From CAYLLE01 sp964384485 (GTDB taxonomy: Bacteria; Spirochaetota; Spirochaetia; CAYLLE01): a DNA stretch of 35,998 nt. The position numbers and the translations under genes are program-made. Position 1 is the first letter of the stretch; every line of letters starts with the position of its first letter. This document shows positions 24,032-32,797 of this stretch, one piece after another. The DNA lies in assembly GCA_964384485.1 (NCBI GenBank), contig CAYLLE010000025.1, positions 1-35,998 on the forward strand, given 5' to 3'. A model generated the notes under the pieces. It was not told where the DNA came from. It made no database searches and worked only from the letters and a program-made list of their open reading frames with translations.

Positions 24032-24050
24032 AATTTTTATTGTTATTTTT
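24026..24050 (+). terminator. AT-only hairpin at the end of the ABC pair 2 operon
   Basis: CAATAAAA-T-TTTTATTG (24026-24042) is a perfect 8-1-8 inverted repeat overlapping the TAA stop and followed by TTATTTTT. The T-rich tail suits a terminator, but the stem is almost all A-T with a one-base loop, so it may be weak or serve another role. Confidence 0.35.
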
Positions 24051-24091
24051 ATATATACCGTTCCCGATACTATTAATGAAGGAGATTAGTT

Positions 24092-24262
24092 ATGGAGATG
24101 GGCGGTGTTTATCTCGGCGCACAAGTAACAGCAGAACTGCTCAAAGCATCTCTGGAAATGACACAGGAGATGACCGAGAAACTTATAAAAGTAAATACTG
24201 AGCTTTCGGTAAATGCCCGGCAAATGGAGAATATAGGCAAAGCGGTAGATATCTACGCTTAG
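24092..24262 (+). CDS. YjfB-like putative motility protein
   Basis: This 56-aa protein begins MEMGGVYLGAQVTAELLK and ends NIGKAVDIYA. The short length, the amphipathic helical middle (KASLEMTQEMTEKLIKVN) and the terminal G-x-x-[IV]-D-[IV] motif fit the YjfB family of putative motility proteins, which often accompany flagellar genes and end in IDI or similar. AAGGAG lies 7 nt before the ATG. It stands alone between an exporter operon and an unrelated catabolic gene; no other flagellar gene is in the window. The family assignment is moderate and rests on pattern and size. Confidence 0.62.
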   Translation: MEMGGVYLGAQVTAELLKASLEMTQEMTEKLIKVNTELSVNARQMENIGKAVDIYA

Positions 24263-24276
24263 AAAGCTCTTTCCCC

Positions 24277-24305
24277 TTGCAGAGAATCATGCCGAACCGT
24301 AAGAT
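24277..24305 (+). promoter_or_regulatory. Promoter candidate for the DUF3604 gene
   Basis: TTGCAG (24277-24282), a 17-bp spacer and TAAGAT (24300-24305) end 5 nt before the ATG at 24311. Only a poor AAGG lies between them, so initiation at or next to the start codon is possible. Confidence 0.35.
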
Positions 24306-24310
24306 AAGGC

Positions 24311-26401
24311 ATGAGAAAGATAAATCCAGGTACAGCTTCCGTTACTCCCCGCGATCCGGTGATTGCCGGGAGTTATGTTACACTACAGTACACGTACACA
24401 GCCGGACATCCTGTAGATGATTCAGGATACATAAAGATTGCGTTCAGGTTCGCCGGCGATTTCGGAACTTTTCAATTCACCGATCCTGAGAAACCGAATT
24501 ACTGCACCCTCAGAACCGACGGTGATTGTAAACTCATACCCCGCTGGGATTCAAAAGGAAACATCAGACCCTGGGGCACCGCCTGTTACATCAAAATAAC
24601 CGGCGGATTTTTAAATACAGGAGAAAAAATATATCTCACTATAGGCGATACCGCCGGCGGGTCTCCCGGATGGCAGATCCAGACCTTTGTCGAACATACA
24701 TTTGAATTCAAAACATACGCCGATCCGATTGCCACATATCAATTCAAAGAGATTGATGAATCACCGGTACTATCAATTATTCCGGGAAAACCGGAGAAAC
24801 CGGTACTGACAGCTCCATCGGAAGCAGAAACAGACAAACCATTTACCTATTTCCTGAAACGGGAAGACCGCTGGGGAAATCCCTCAGGTAAGGCTCAGAA
24901 ACTTTCTCACAAAGGATTTACCGGTGAGGGAATTGAACGGATTATCTATGATGATCCGGAAACCGGCAGGCAGGCAGTCAGTAATCCCGTGCGTGTTGTT
25001 TCAAAATTCCCGAAAGAGCGGCTATTCTGGGCCGATTTTCACGGACAATCGGAAGAAACAATCGGCACGAACAGCATTGAAGACTATTTCTCTTTTGGAA
25101 GAGACAAGGCTTTACTCGACATATGCGCCCATCAGGGGAACGATTTTCAAATTACCGATGAATTTTGGGAGAAAATCAACTCAGTAACCGATGATTTTTA
25201 CAGTCCCGGTTCGTTTGTCACGTTTCCAGGATATGAATGGAGCGGGAATACCCCCCTCGGCGGAGACCGGAACATCTACTATAAAGAATCCGGAGGGATA
25301 ATATCCAGAAGCTGCCGGGATCTTCTTCCCAGTGAAGAATCGGTCTATCCCGATTCACCCGACGCGCGGTCTCTTTTTAAAAACTTAAAAGGACCCGCCC
25401 CCTTCGCGTTCGCTCATGTGGGAGGAAGATACGCGGATGCGTCAATCCATGATGAAGATATAGAGATTGCCATGGAAATACACAGCGCCTGGGGCACATT
25501 TGAATGGCTCCTGGATGACGCTTTTTCCAGGGGCTACCGTATAGGAATATGCGCGAACTCTGATGATCACAAAGGACGCCCCGGAGCTTCATATCCGGGA
25601 AACAAAAAATTCGGTTCCTACGGCGGTCTTACCTGTGTTTTGTCTGGCGAGTTAACCCGGGAATCGGTGTACCGGGCTTTACAGGAAAGGAAATTTTACG
25701 CCACCACCGGCAGCAGAATAATTTTAGACGTCACTGCTGAATTAGCTTCGGGAGATATCCTGTCCATGGGGGATGAACGAGAAAATGAATCCCCGGTAAC
25801 TCTGAACATAAAAACGGCCGGGACGGCACCCATAGAATATATTCAAATTAAAAACGGGGCGGATGTAATCGAAACAGTTTATCCAGTCCCGCGCGAACAG
25901 TACGGAAAAAAACGGATAAAGGTGATGTGGGGAGGCGCGGAAGTAAAAGGCCGTGCCCGGATGGTGGAATGGGACGGATCCCTGGAAATAGAAAGAAACC
26001 GGATAACGGATATTGCGGGGATAAACTTCTGGAATCCTGAACGGAGACTCCGAATCCAAAATGATAGCTCGGCGTCATGGCAGTCTATTACTACCGGTTC
26101 AGACGCGGGAATAGCTTTAACTCTGGAAAATAAGAATGAAGGAACAATCCGGATAAACACAAAACAGAAATCTGTTTGGGTACCGGTAAAGGAAATAGAA
26201 CGAGAGCCCGTGGTATGGGAATGCGGAGGGCTGCGCAAAGAATTACGGATTTATTCTTTACCCGACACGGAACCTTCTTCCATACAGGAATATTCGGTCA
26301 CCTTGGATGATCTAAAAAAACCGTTTAATCCGGTGTATGTGAAGATCGTCCAGGAAGACGGGCACAAAGCCTGGTCAACCCCTATATTTATCAGAAAATA
26401 A
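24311..26401 (+). CDS. DUF3604 (PHP-like metallo-hydrolase) protein
   Basis: This 696-aa protein has no signal peptide. An N-terminal beta-rich region (about 1-235) leads to a PHP-like domain with likely metal ligands in order: D242 and H244 (WADFHGQS), H274 (AHQGND), E309 (PGYEWS), H369 (AFAHVGG), H391 (EIHSAWG) and D418-D419-H420 (SDDHKGRPG). The C-terminal 230 residues look like beta-sandwich. DUF3604 proteins are often found with sulfatases and other catabolic enzymes in environmental bacteria and are thought to be phosphoesterase-like hydrolases, but no reaction is established from this sequence. It ends 4 bp from the convergent aminotransferase gene. Confidence 0.85.
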   Translation: MRKINPGTASVTPRDPVIAGSYVTLQYTYTAGHPVDDSGYIKIAFRFAGDFGTFQFTDPEKPNYCTLRTDGDCKLIPRWDSKGNIRPWGTACYIKITGGFLNTGEKIYLTIGDTAGGSPGWQIQTFVEHTFEFKTYADPIATYQFKEIDESPVLSIIPGKPEKPVLTAPSEAETDKPFTYFLKREDRWGNPSGKAQKLSHKGFTGEGIERIIYDDPETGRQAVSNPVRVVSKFPKERLFWADFHGQSEETIGTNSIEDYFSFGRDKALLDICAHQGNDFQITDEFWEKINSVTDDFYSPGSFVTFPGYEWSGNTPLGGDRNIYYKESGGIISRSCRDLLPSEESVYPDSPDARSLFKNLKGPAPFAFAHVGGRYADASIHDEDIEIAMEIHSAWGTFEWLLDDAFSRGYRIGICANSDDHKGRPGASYPGNKKFGSYGGLTCVLSGELTRESVYRALQERKFYATTGSRIILDVTAELASGDILSMGDERENESPVTLNIKTAGTAPIEYIQIKNGADVIETVYPVPREQYGKKRIKVMWGGAEVKGRARMVEWDGSLEIERNRITDIAGINFWNPERRLRIQNDSSASWQSITTGSDAGIALTLENKNEGTIRINTKQKSVWVPVKEIEREPVVWECGGLRKELRIYSLPDTEPSSIQEYSVTLDDLKKPFNPVYVKIVQEDGHKAWSTPIFIRK

Positions 26402-26405
26402 ACGG

Positions 26406-27644
26406 CTATTTTATGTAAGCGTTGTCGACCTTTTTAAACGCGTTCAAAATTGAATCGGCTTCTTCCCGGCCCCATCTTTCGTGAATGGAGAGGTTAAAGT
26501 GGGTACCGCACATTGTTTCGATGTTCGGTAACTCGAAAACAGGTTCCCGGTCCCCTTTATATTCCGGATTATTCCAGGGAAAACCCCCTTTCCCGAATAC
26601 TTTTTTATTTTTAAACCATGGCGTTTCACACTGGATATGCCGGTAGTCAGGCATAATAGGAATCCCTTCCGCGGTAACGGCATCGCAGAACTGCTTCTTA
26701 TCAACTTTTATATTGTCGAAATTGATCCGGAATTTCAAAAACCAATAAGCGCTTTCGGTATCGGGCAGAGATGTGGGCCGAGAAATGGATGCAAGCTCCT
26801 CTATTCCCGAATAAATCATCTCCGCGAATTGTCTCCGTCTTTTCAAGAACTCAGGCAGCTTTGCCAGCTGGGTACTTCCTAAGACCGCGGAAAGGTCACT
26901 CAGATTACAGTTAAGCCCGGCTGTAACATTCCCGGGTGAATCGATACCGAAGGGTTTTCCCCGGTCAGCAAATCTCCTTGCCCGCATATGAAGGGCTTCA
27001 TCCCGTGAGTAGACCACGCCGCCCTGTCCGCCGGTGGAGTGATGTTTACCGAACATGGTGGAAAAGACCCCGTAATGACCCATGGTGCCTGCCAATTTTC
27101 CCTTATACAAAGCTCCGTGGGCCTGGGCGCAGTCTTCAATGACATACAAATCATTTTTTTCTGCCACATCGAGAATGGAATCCATGTCCGCCGGATCCCC
27201 CGAAATATGCGCCACTATCACCGCTTTGGTTCTGGGCGTAACGGCCTTTGAGATTCCCTCCGCGGAAATGTTATACGTCTCCGGATCACTGTCCGCGAAC
27301 ACGGGAATACACCCGACAAAAACAACCGGCATAACACCGCCCGGGTCCGTCACGGGAGGAACAATAACTTCCGAAAACGGTTCGAGCTCCAATCCTCCTA
27401 ACGCGCAGAAAACCGCGTTTGTCCCTGAATTGACGGCATCGGCATACCCTCCGCCCATAAAGTCGGCGAACTCTTTTTCGTACTGCTGCTCCCATTTCCC
27501 GTTATAACCCACAGGAATACCGTCCCGCAGACTCTCATCTATAAGATTATTGAGCGCCTCCTTCTCCTCAAGGCCTAAAAGCCCCCGGAATGGAAAAGGG
27601 TTTTTTCTTACTGGATTTCCGCCGTCTATCGCTAATGTTTCCAT
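26406..27644 (-). CDS. DegT/DnrJ/EryC1-family PLP aminotransferase
   Basis: This 412-aa protein is of the sugar aminotransferase/dehydratase family. SGTNA (73-77) binds cofactor phosphate, D171 (VIEDCAQAHGA) contacts the pyridine nitrogen, and K200 in MFGKHHSTGGQGG is the Schiff-base lysine; GQGG replaces the usual GEGG. It probably makes or processes an amino sugar, though related proteins act on scyllo-inosose and similar ketones. A GGGGTG ribosome site precedes the start. A strong promoter and a LacI-type palindrome lie directly upstream, shared with the divergent LacI gene, so it is the likely target of that repressor. Confidence 0.85.
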   Translation of the reverse strand: METLAIDGGNPVRKNPFPFRGLLGLEEKEALNNLIDESLRDGIPVGYNGKWEQQYEKEFADFMGGGYADAVNSGTNAVFCALGGLELEPFSEVIVPPVTDPGGVMPVVFVGCIPVFADSDPETYNISAEGISKAVTPRTKAVIVAHISGDPADMDSILDVAEKNDLYVIEDCAQAHGALYKGKLAGTMGHYGVFSTMFGKHHSTGGQGGVVYSRDEALHMRARRFADRGKPFGIDSPGNVTAGLNCNLSDLSAVLGSTQLAKLPEFLKRRRQFAEMIYSGIEELASISRPTSLPDTESAYWFLKFRINFDNIKVDKKQFCDAVTAEGIPIMPDYRHIQCETPWFKNKKVFGKGGFPWNNPEYKGDREPVFELPNIETMCGTHFNLSIHERWGREEADSILNAFKKVDNAYIK

Positions 27645-27661
27645 CGATTACACACCCCTTG

Positions 27662-27675
27662 TATTACCGGTAATA
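27662..27675. promoter_or_regulatory. LacI-type operator between the aminotransferase and regulator genes
   Basis: TATTACCGGTAATA is a perfect 14-bp palindrome with the central CG typical of LacI-family operators. After one mismatch pair the symmetry resumes (TT at 27659-27660 with AA at 27677-27678). It lies immediately downstream of the aminotransferase promoter and inside the LacI-gene promoter region, allowing control of both genes. Confidence 0.7.
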
Positions 27676-27683
27676 TAAATGAT

Positions 27684-27713
27684 ACTATATCACGGTGTGG
27701 TAATCTGTGTAAA
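27684..27713 (-). promoter_or_regulatory. Promoter of the DegT-type aminotransferase gene
   Basis: On the minus strand TTTACA (27708-27713), an 18-bp spacer and TATAGT (27684-27689) predict a start of transcription near 27677, so the palindrome at 27662-27675 sits at about +2 to +16 as a roadblock operator. Confidence 0.55.
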
Positions 27714-27748
27714 GCGTACCGGCACAGACATTCCCAAAAAAGTTAATT

Positions 27749-28759
27749 ATGTTTGATAGACCGAAAACAGCAACAATAGAAGATATCGCAAAATTGGCCG
27801 GGTGTTCGAAAAACACGGTGAGTTTAGCCTTAAGAGACTCTTCCCGGATTTCGAAAACAACCAAAAAGAAAATCAATAAAATCGCTGATCAAATCGGATA
27901 TGTGCCGAATATTTCGGCAAGAAATTTGATTACCAAAAAAAGCGGGATTATCGGGATATATACCCGGTCATTGTACGACGCTGTACGGGTGGAACTTGTA
28001 CACACGCTCCTTAACGAACTGCATACAACGGAATACCGGCCTGTTTTAGGGCTCGGAGAAGAGTCAGTACCGAGTTGGCAGCAGTCTCCCTGGTTAAAAA
28101 CATTCGCGTCTTTGAATATAGAAGCTCTGGCCGTTATCGGTGAATCAGCCGGAAACCTACCCGACATCTCCCACAGAATTCCGACCATTTTCATCGGCTG
28201 TTACCCCGAAGAAAAAATCCGGGCTGATTATGTTGCCCTGGACCGTCGTGAAGGCGCGATCAAAGGAATTAACCACCTTCGATCGATAGGACACAAAGAG
28301 GTAGTAATTGCTTGCGATCCTGCCATGGAATTCGCGGATCAATGTGTAATTACAGCAGAAAAAACAAGGATTAAGCCGGTAGTAATTAAAGCTTCATATC
28401 CGTACGGCAGGCATTGGGAAGAAGAAATATTCAGATTTTACAAGACAAGTTCCTCTCCACCGAAGGCAATTATCTTCGGTGACACGCCGTTCGCGGTACG
28501 GGTAATGCACAACGGTTTAAAACACCGGATAAATCCGCTTACAAAATCGGACGCGGTGGGGTACGATTATTTCCCCTGGTCTGACGCCCTTCAAATCCCT
28601 ATTACCACCATTGAACAGCCCATTGAAGAGCTCTCACACTCAGCCGTAAACCTGATCAAGCGGAGACTCAATAATCCTTCTGCTTCTTTTTCTCATATAA
28701 CCCTGGAACATGTCCTAGTCCCCCGGATAAGAAAAAAGAAATTGAGATCAGCCAAATGA
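27749..28759 (+). CDS. LacI-family transcriptional regulator
   Basis: This 336-aa protein has an N-terminal helix-turn-helix (ATIEDIAKLAGCSKNTVSLAL, residues 8-28) and hinge helix (to about 62, YVPNISARNL), followed by a periplasmic-binding-protein-like effector domain that ends with the family-typical IEQPIEEL...AVNLI...RR. It is expected to bind a sugar or related small molecule and to control the divergent aminotransferase gene and itself through the palindrome at 27662-27675. The start has only a weak purine-rich stretch upstream. The gene ends 6 bp from the convergent M55 peptidase gene. Confidence 0.9.
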   Translation: MFDRPKTATIEDIAKLAGCSKNTVSLALRDSSRISKTTKKKINKIADQIGYVPNISARNLITKKSGIIGIYTRSLYDAVRVELVHTLLNELHTTEYRPVLGLGEESVPSWQQSPWLKTFASLNIEALAVIGESAGNLPDISHRIPTIFIGCYPEEKIRADYVALDRREGAIKGINHLRSIGHKEVVIACDPAMEFADQCVITAEKTRIKPVVIKASYPYGRHWEEEIFRFYKTSSSPPKAIIFGDTPFAVRVMHNGLKHRINPLTKSDAVGYDYFPWSDALQIPITTIEQPIEELSHSAVNLIKRRLNNPSASFSHITLEHVLVPRIRKKKLRSAK

Positions 28760-28765
28760 TATCAA

Positions 28766-29560
28766 TTACGCGTAAATGATATCTTCAATCTTGTCCAAGG
28801 TGATGGCTACTGTCTGAGAATCGAGCCTTTTATACCGGCTGTCCATTAAAGCCTGTTCCGCCAGCTGCGACGTAAAGTACCGCTTTTCCAAGGTGAACGG
28901 CCCCTCCCGCACGAGCGGTTTAAGGGGATTATCTTTATGCCGCTTCACTGCTTCTGATATGCCCGCTCCGATCCGCTTCCTCGCCTCTTCTTTGGATAAA
29001 CAGATAGCAGACTGCCTGCTTAGCCCTGTTTTTACAGCTGTCGTTATTATACCCGGGACCAATTCTTCAGCTTCCTTACAGGCCGCCTGGTCACCGCTTA
29101 AAAATATAAGAGGGATGTTCATGGAACCGCACCACAGAGCGAACTGGGCAATCTCTCCGATATATTTTCCGTTCAGCTTATAATAATCAACTGCCCGGGA
29201 ATTTTGAGTATGGTTTAAGGTTCCCTGTACCGTTCCGGCCATGGCATGCTGACCGATCATGACAGCCGCGTCGTAATTCTTTATATACGGTATACGGGTC
29301 TCCCTTGGAGCCGGAGGTCTTCCGTGCATCAGCTTCGCTCCGGGGTGTAGTTTCGGGAAGGTGATTCCGCCGGGACCATGGCCGTCAATTACCAGAATGT
29401 CTTCTACATTCAAGCGATTGAGACTTTCCACAGCCGCGTTTACCTCTTCCGTGAGAAGCTCCTTGGACTCTTCGTAATAAGGTGTGCCGGGTCGGGTCTG
29501 GATATCAAAAGAAACAACACCGCTGACACCTTCAAGATCTGTCATCATCACAATTTTCAT
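28766..29560 (-). CDS. M55-family D-aminopeptidase (DppA-like)
   Basis: This 264-aa cytoplasmic metallopeptidase keeps the metal ligands of DppA almost at the same positions: D8 and E10 (TDLEGVSGV), H61 (VIDGHGPGG), H105 (GQHAMAG), the NHT motif with H117, and E136 (GEIAQFA). Family members form ring-like decamers that hydrolyse D-amino-acid dipeptides; some act on other amides. It is the last gene of a three-gene minus-strand operon after two ceramidase-like genes, 11 bp behind the second. The context suggests breakdown of peptidoglycan- or sphingolipid-like amides, which is inference. Confidence 0.86.
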   Translation of the reverse strand: MKIVMMTDLEGVSGVVSFDIQTRPGTPYYEESKELLTEEVNAAVESLNRLNVEDILVIDGHGPGGITFPKLHPGAKLMHGRPPAPRETRIPYIKNYDAAVMIGQHAMAGTVQGTLNHTQNSRAVDYYKLNGKYIGEIAQFALWCGSMNIPLIFLSGDQAACKEAEELVPGIITTAVKTGLSRQSAICLSKEEARKRIGAGISEAVKRHKDNPLKPLVREGPFTLEKRYFTSQLAEQALMDSRYKRLDSQTVAITLDKIEDIIYA

Positions 29561-29571
29561 AACTATTTTTC

Positions 29572-30909
29572 CTACCCGTATATTTCTTTCTTCAATATCA
29601 CGAAACCATTTTTTACCGTTTCATTTAAACCTTCAGCAAACCGCGCGGGACCATGACGGTGCCACATAATAGACCTTGCTTCCTCGTATCCGCCCTGGTT
29701 TAAGATCTCATCCACCGGCAGGTAGCCTTCCGTCTCCTGACAATATCCCAATACGTGCAGTCCGGCAAGTGAAAGACTGCTTTGCACGTGATTCTTCCAT
29801 TCAGCCACAGGTTCACCGCCCAGGAGCGCAAGATGATGGAACTGATCCAGTCTGATCAGCCCTATGGGCCACGGAATTATCTTGTTGAGCCGTTCCCCCT
29901 TCCTGATTTTCTCATACCACACTTTTCGGCTTATCCGGTTCGGAACATGGTCGCCTTTGATCCAGGCCTGCCAAAAATCTTCCCCCGGAATTGTAGCAGG
30001 ATCTTTCGGCGCGGGTATAACACGGTGGGCCGCGGCCAAAGACAAATCAAGCTCTTCTCCCGCTTCCTTTAAAGCAGCATGAATATCTCCGGACAGCTCC
30101 CGGGCGGTATTTTCCACATCTTCGGGTAATGATTTCCGGAAAGTCCCTTTCTCCAGGTCCGCGACAGCTCTGGGCCGCACATTGCCGGCTAGTGCCTGCA
30201 GGAACTGACAGTGGGTGTCCTCGTCAAAGCTTTGGGAGAGAAGAGAGCGGGTTCTTCCCGGATAATCCGCGGATATGCTGTTCCACGCGTACCCGTAAAC
30301 TAAAACAGGATGGCAGCCGCAGGAAAAAAGGATACATCGGTCTTTATTTCCGGTTTTCCGGATATCCAGGACCCATAGATCACGGTTGTATGTTCCGGCA
30401 GGGTCCGGGGCCATCATCATCTCTCCGGAACTGTTCCGCCGTCTGCGGTTAATTCCGATATCGGTGCTGCCGTAATGTATTTTCATCGTTGCGGGAGAGC
30501 ATCTTTCTACCGCTTCATACGCGCATGATACAACCGTCCGATCCCGCCAAACGATATATTCTTTCAGGGCGTCTGACTGGGGCATTGGAACCGAATAAAT
30601 CTCCGCCGTTGAAAGAGGACCGCTGTGGATGTGAGCAAAGTTGAGGATAACCCACTCCACTCCGATGCCGCACTGTTCAGCGACCGCATACCGCAGGGCT
30701 TGACTGCGTTCCCTGGAAAGCCCGACCAGGTCCAGTGAAATTATAAGGAGGATATTGCCGTCTGAATCGGAAAGAGCGGCCGCCTGTACATAAATATTAT
30801 CCAGCACCGATAACCCGGGACTTTTCCGCAAACCTCTGCCTCCCATGATCAGCCCAAGGGGAGGAGTAATTACCCGTTCAGCCCAGCCGGCATTATTGTA
30901 GGTTTTCAC
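29572..30909 (-). CDS. Neutral/alkaline ceramidase-like hydrolase, paralogue 2
   Basis: This 445-aa protein is related to the N-terminal catalytic domain of neutral/alkaline non-lysosomal ceramidases. It shows the early WAERVITPPLG motif (ITP...G), the zinc-site FAHIHSGP with H93 and H95, and GCHPV with H200. The usual GDxxPN-type segment appears as LAGNVRPR. It has no signal peptide and lacks the C-terminal immunoglobulin-like domain of true ceramidases, so it is probably a cytoplasmic amidase of unknown substrate. It starts 2 bp after the upstream paralogue, from which it has diverged strongly, suggesting different substrates for the pair. Confidence 0.8.
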   Translation of the reverse strand: MKTYNNAGWAERVITPPLGLIMGGRGLRKSPGLSVLDNIYVQAAALSDSDGNILLIISLDLVGLSRERSQALRYAVAEQCGIGVEWVILNFAHIHSGPLSTAEIYSVPMPQSDALKEYIVWRDRTVVSCAYEAVERCSPATMKIHYGSTDIGINRRRRNSSGEMMMAPDPAGTYNRDLWVLDIRKTGNKDRCILFSCGCHPVLVYGYAWNSISADYPGRTRSLLSQSFDEDTHCQFLQALAGNVRPRAVADLEKGTFRKSLPEDVENTARELSGDIHAALKEAGEELDLSLAAAHRVIPAPKDPATIPGEDFWQAWIKGDHVPNRISRKVWYEKIRKGERLNKIIPWPIGLIRLDQFHHLALLGGEPVAEWKNHVQSSLSLAGLHVLGYCQETEGYLPVDEILNQGGYEEARSIMWHRHGPARFAEGLNETVKNGFVILKKEIYG

Positions 30910-30910
30910 G

Positions 30911-32221
30911 TCATATTCTCTCCATCAGCACATCTAATATTTGATCAGCAGTACCGGGTACAAAATGGGCGGCCCGGTCCAGACACTCGTATCCTCCCCG
31001 GCTGAATTCGTGCTCCAGCGGAAGATACCCATGGTAGCCGTTGGCGCAGGAAATAATACCGGCAGCAAAGGTTTTTTCTTTAAGCCGCAGAGACATCTCC
31101 GACAAAATTTCAAAGGGAAGACAGGCAAAAGAAAAGGGTCCGATCCGCAGTATCCCAAACGGAAGCTCGACCCGGGATGACGGATACATCCGGCTTCGGA
31201 AAACCTGATCAACACCGCGCTGGTACTCTTCGAAGGCTGTACTTTGTTCTTCAGATTCGGCCGGAGCTGAAGCATATTTTTTACAAAGGCCCGGAATGTC
31301 TACTTCACCGGCTGATTCGACGTATCCGGCCACCTCTCCGGTAATTTCCACCGTTTCTAAACCTATCCGGGGTGCCGGGTCTGCAATGAACCTGCGTTCT
31401 CCTAAGAGAGCCGCGTATGCCAGACTTTCTCCGATCTGTTTCCGTGAGTCTCCCCGTCTATTCATGGGAACCGCGTCCCCGGCGGCACCCAATGTAAAAA
31501 GTACCGGACAATGCCAGACTTCAGAAACAGCTTTTCTGAGGTAATACGGGTAATCGGAAGATATTTTGTAATTTTCGGCATCGCTCAATCCGCCCGTTAC
31601 GGGATGACAGGAGAAGTTCACCAGCGCGCCTGAGAAACCGGCTGCTCCTTTGAACCTGATAACGGTTAAAGTTTCATCCACCGGGGAATAGGAAAGATCA
31701 TCCCTTTCTCCTGGGTACAAAAATACCGTTTCTACCGATCCGTCAGATTTCCTTGCCCGTCTGTTGTAGAGAACTTGAGGTACAGGAACCTGGTAGTACT
31801 GAAGTTCAGCTTCGCCCATTTCCCCGACTGCTTCAGCGGCACATTCTGTAATCAGTGCTTCAAGACGGTTTCTGTAGCGATCATCACCGTAAATCAATTC
31901 CATACCCGGAACGCTGAATTTATGAAGCCCGACATACGGAGCAAAGTGGGTGTGGGAAGCGGCTATTACTATATTGTCCTCCGGAACAGCGGTCTTTTCA
32001 GATATACTTTTCCGGATCCTCCGTGAATCTTCCAGATAGATGCCAACGGTGTCAACGGATATTATAATTACAGTCTGGTTACCGTCAGCCACCGCGGCGC
32101 AGCCTGCTGAAATAGGTTCTTTTATCCCGTCTGATTTTCTGTCCCGGCTGCTGTACCCGCCTAGATGGACCGGATAATTCGGGGTGATATCTCTGGAAGC
32201 GAAACCGGCTTTAATTTTCAT
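30911..32221 (-). CDS. Neutral/alkaline ceramidase-like hydrolase, paralogue 1
   Basis: This 436-aa first gene of the operon begins MKIKAGFASRDITPNYPVHLGGY, the standard N-terminus of ceramidase-like proteins. Zinc-site residues are H90 and H92 in AASHTHFAP and H206 in FSCHPV; GAAGDAVPMNRRG retains the GDxxP element lost in its neighbour. There is no signal peptide and no C-terminal accessory domain. It probably hydrolyses an amide bond in an imported lipid- or sugar-amide. An AAAGGA ribosome site and a TTGAGG-17-TATAAT promoter lie upstream, so its start is firm. It is divergent from the OsmC gene. Confidence 0.85.
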   Translation of the reverse strand: MKIKAGFASRDITPNYPVHLGGYSSRDRKSDGIKEPISAGCAAVADGNQTVIIISVDTVGIYLEDSRRIRKSISEKTAVPEDNIVIAASHTHFAPYVGLHKFSVPGMELIYGDDRYRNRLEALITECAAEAVGEMGEAELQYYQVPVPQVLYNRRARKSDGSVETVFLYPGERDDLSYSPVDETLTVIRFKGAAGFSGALVNFSCHPVTGGLSDAENYKISSDYPYYLRKAVSEVWHCPVLFTLGAAGDAVPMNRRGDSRKQIGESLAYAALLGERRFIADPAPRIGLETVEITGEVAGYVESAGEVDIPGLCKKYASAPAESEEQSTAFEEYQRGVDQVFRSRMYPSSRVELPFGILRIGPFSFACLPFEILSEMSLRLKEKTFAAGIISCANGYHGYLPLEHEFSRGGYECLDRAAHFVPGTADQILDVLMERI

Positions 32222-32251
32222 GTTTTTTCCTTTAATCAGTATTTTCAGGGA

Positions 32252-32280
32252 ATTATATCATTCAGCCAACTGGTCCTCAA
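32252..32280 (-). promoter_or_regulatory. Promoter of the ceramidase-like/M55 operon
   Basis: On the minus strand TTGAGG (32275-32280), a 17-bp spacer and a perfect TATAAT (32252-32257) lie 30 nt before the ATG at 32221. This operon has a conventional leader with a ribosome site. Confidence 0.6.
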
Positions 32281-32353
32281 GCTCCTCAATCACTGTATTT
32301 GTTTTTAATCAAAATATTAGTAACTTCATAATATAGATGAACCGGGAGGAGAC

Positions 32354-32794
32354 ATGGGAAACAAGAAGAATTACACCATAAACGCGGTATCGGAAGAAAA
32401 ATTCGCATCAAAAGCAATGGTCCGGGATCATTTCGTAAAAACAGATCAGCCGGAAACAATGGGCGGCAGTGACACAGCCCCGTCACCTATGGAACTGTTC
32501 CTGGTCAGTTTATCAACCTGCATTACCACCATGGCAAAAATCATTGCCGGGCAGAAGCAGATTGAGCTGAGGGGAATCAGTGTTGAAGTACGGGGTGAAT
32601 ATGACATTGATGCCGTAATGGGAAAAGCACCGGACACCTTTCCCGGTTTTGAAACCATAGAGGTTGATATTGAACTGGACGCCGACATGGACCTGGAAGA
32701 AAAACGGATTTTTGCCTCTGAAATTGAATCCAGGTGCCCCGTCTCAAATACAATCAAAAAAAGCTGCGAGATTCTTGTGAATGTCGCTGACTGA
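32354..32794 (+). CDS. OsmC/YhfA-family protein
   Basis: This 146-aa protein has the two conserved redox cysteines of the OsmC/Ohr superfamily, C56 (SLSTCITTM) and C128 (ESRCPVSNT), and the APSPMELFLVSL helix start. OsmC and Ohr reduce organic hydroperoxides; YhfA-like members are less well characterised. A GGGAGGAG ribosome site is well placed. It has its own transcription unit, divergent from the ceramidase-like operon, and ends 3 bp from the convergent sulfatase gene. Confidence 0.85.
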   Translation: MGNKKNYTINAVSEEKFASKAMVRDHFVKTDQPETMGGSDTAPSPMELFLVSLSTCITTMAKIIAGQKQIELRGISVEVRGEYDIDAVMGKAPDTFPGFETIEVDIELDADMDLEEKRIFASEIESRCPVSNTIKKSCEILVNVAD

Positions 32795-32797
32795 ACA

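Noticed and set aside
27082..27507. 141-codon plus-strand open frame antisense to the DegT gene
   Set aside because: Its composition mirrors the real gene on the other strand and it has no ribosome site.
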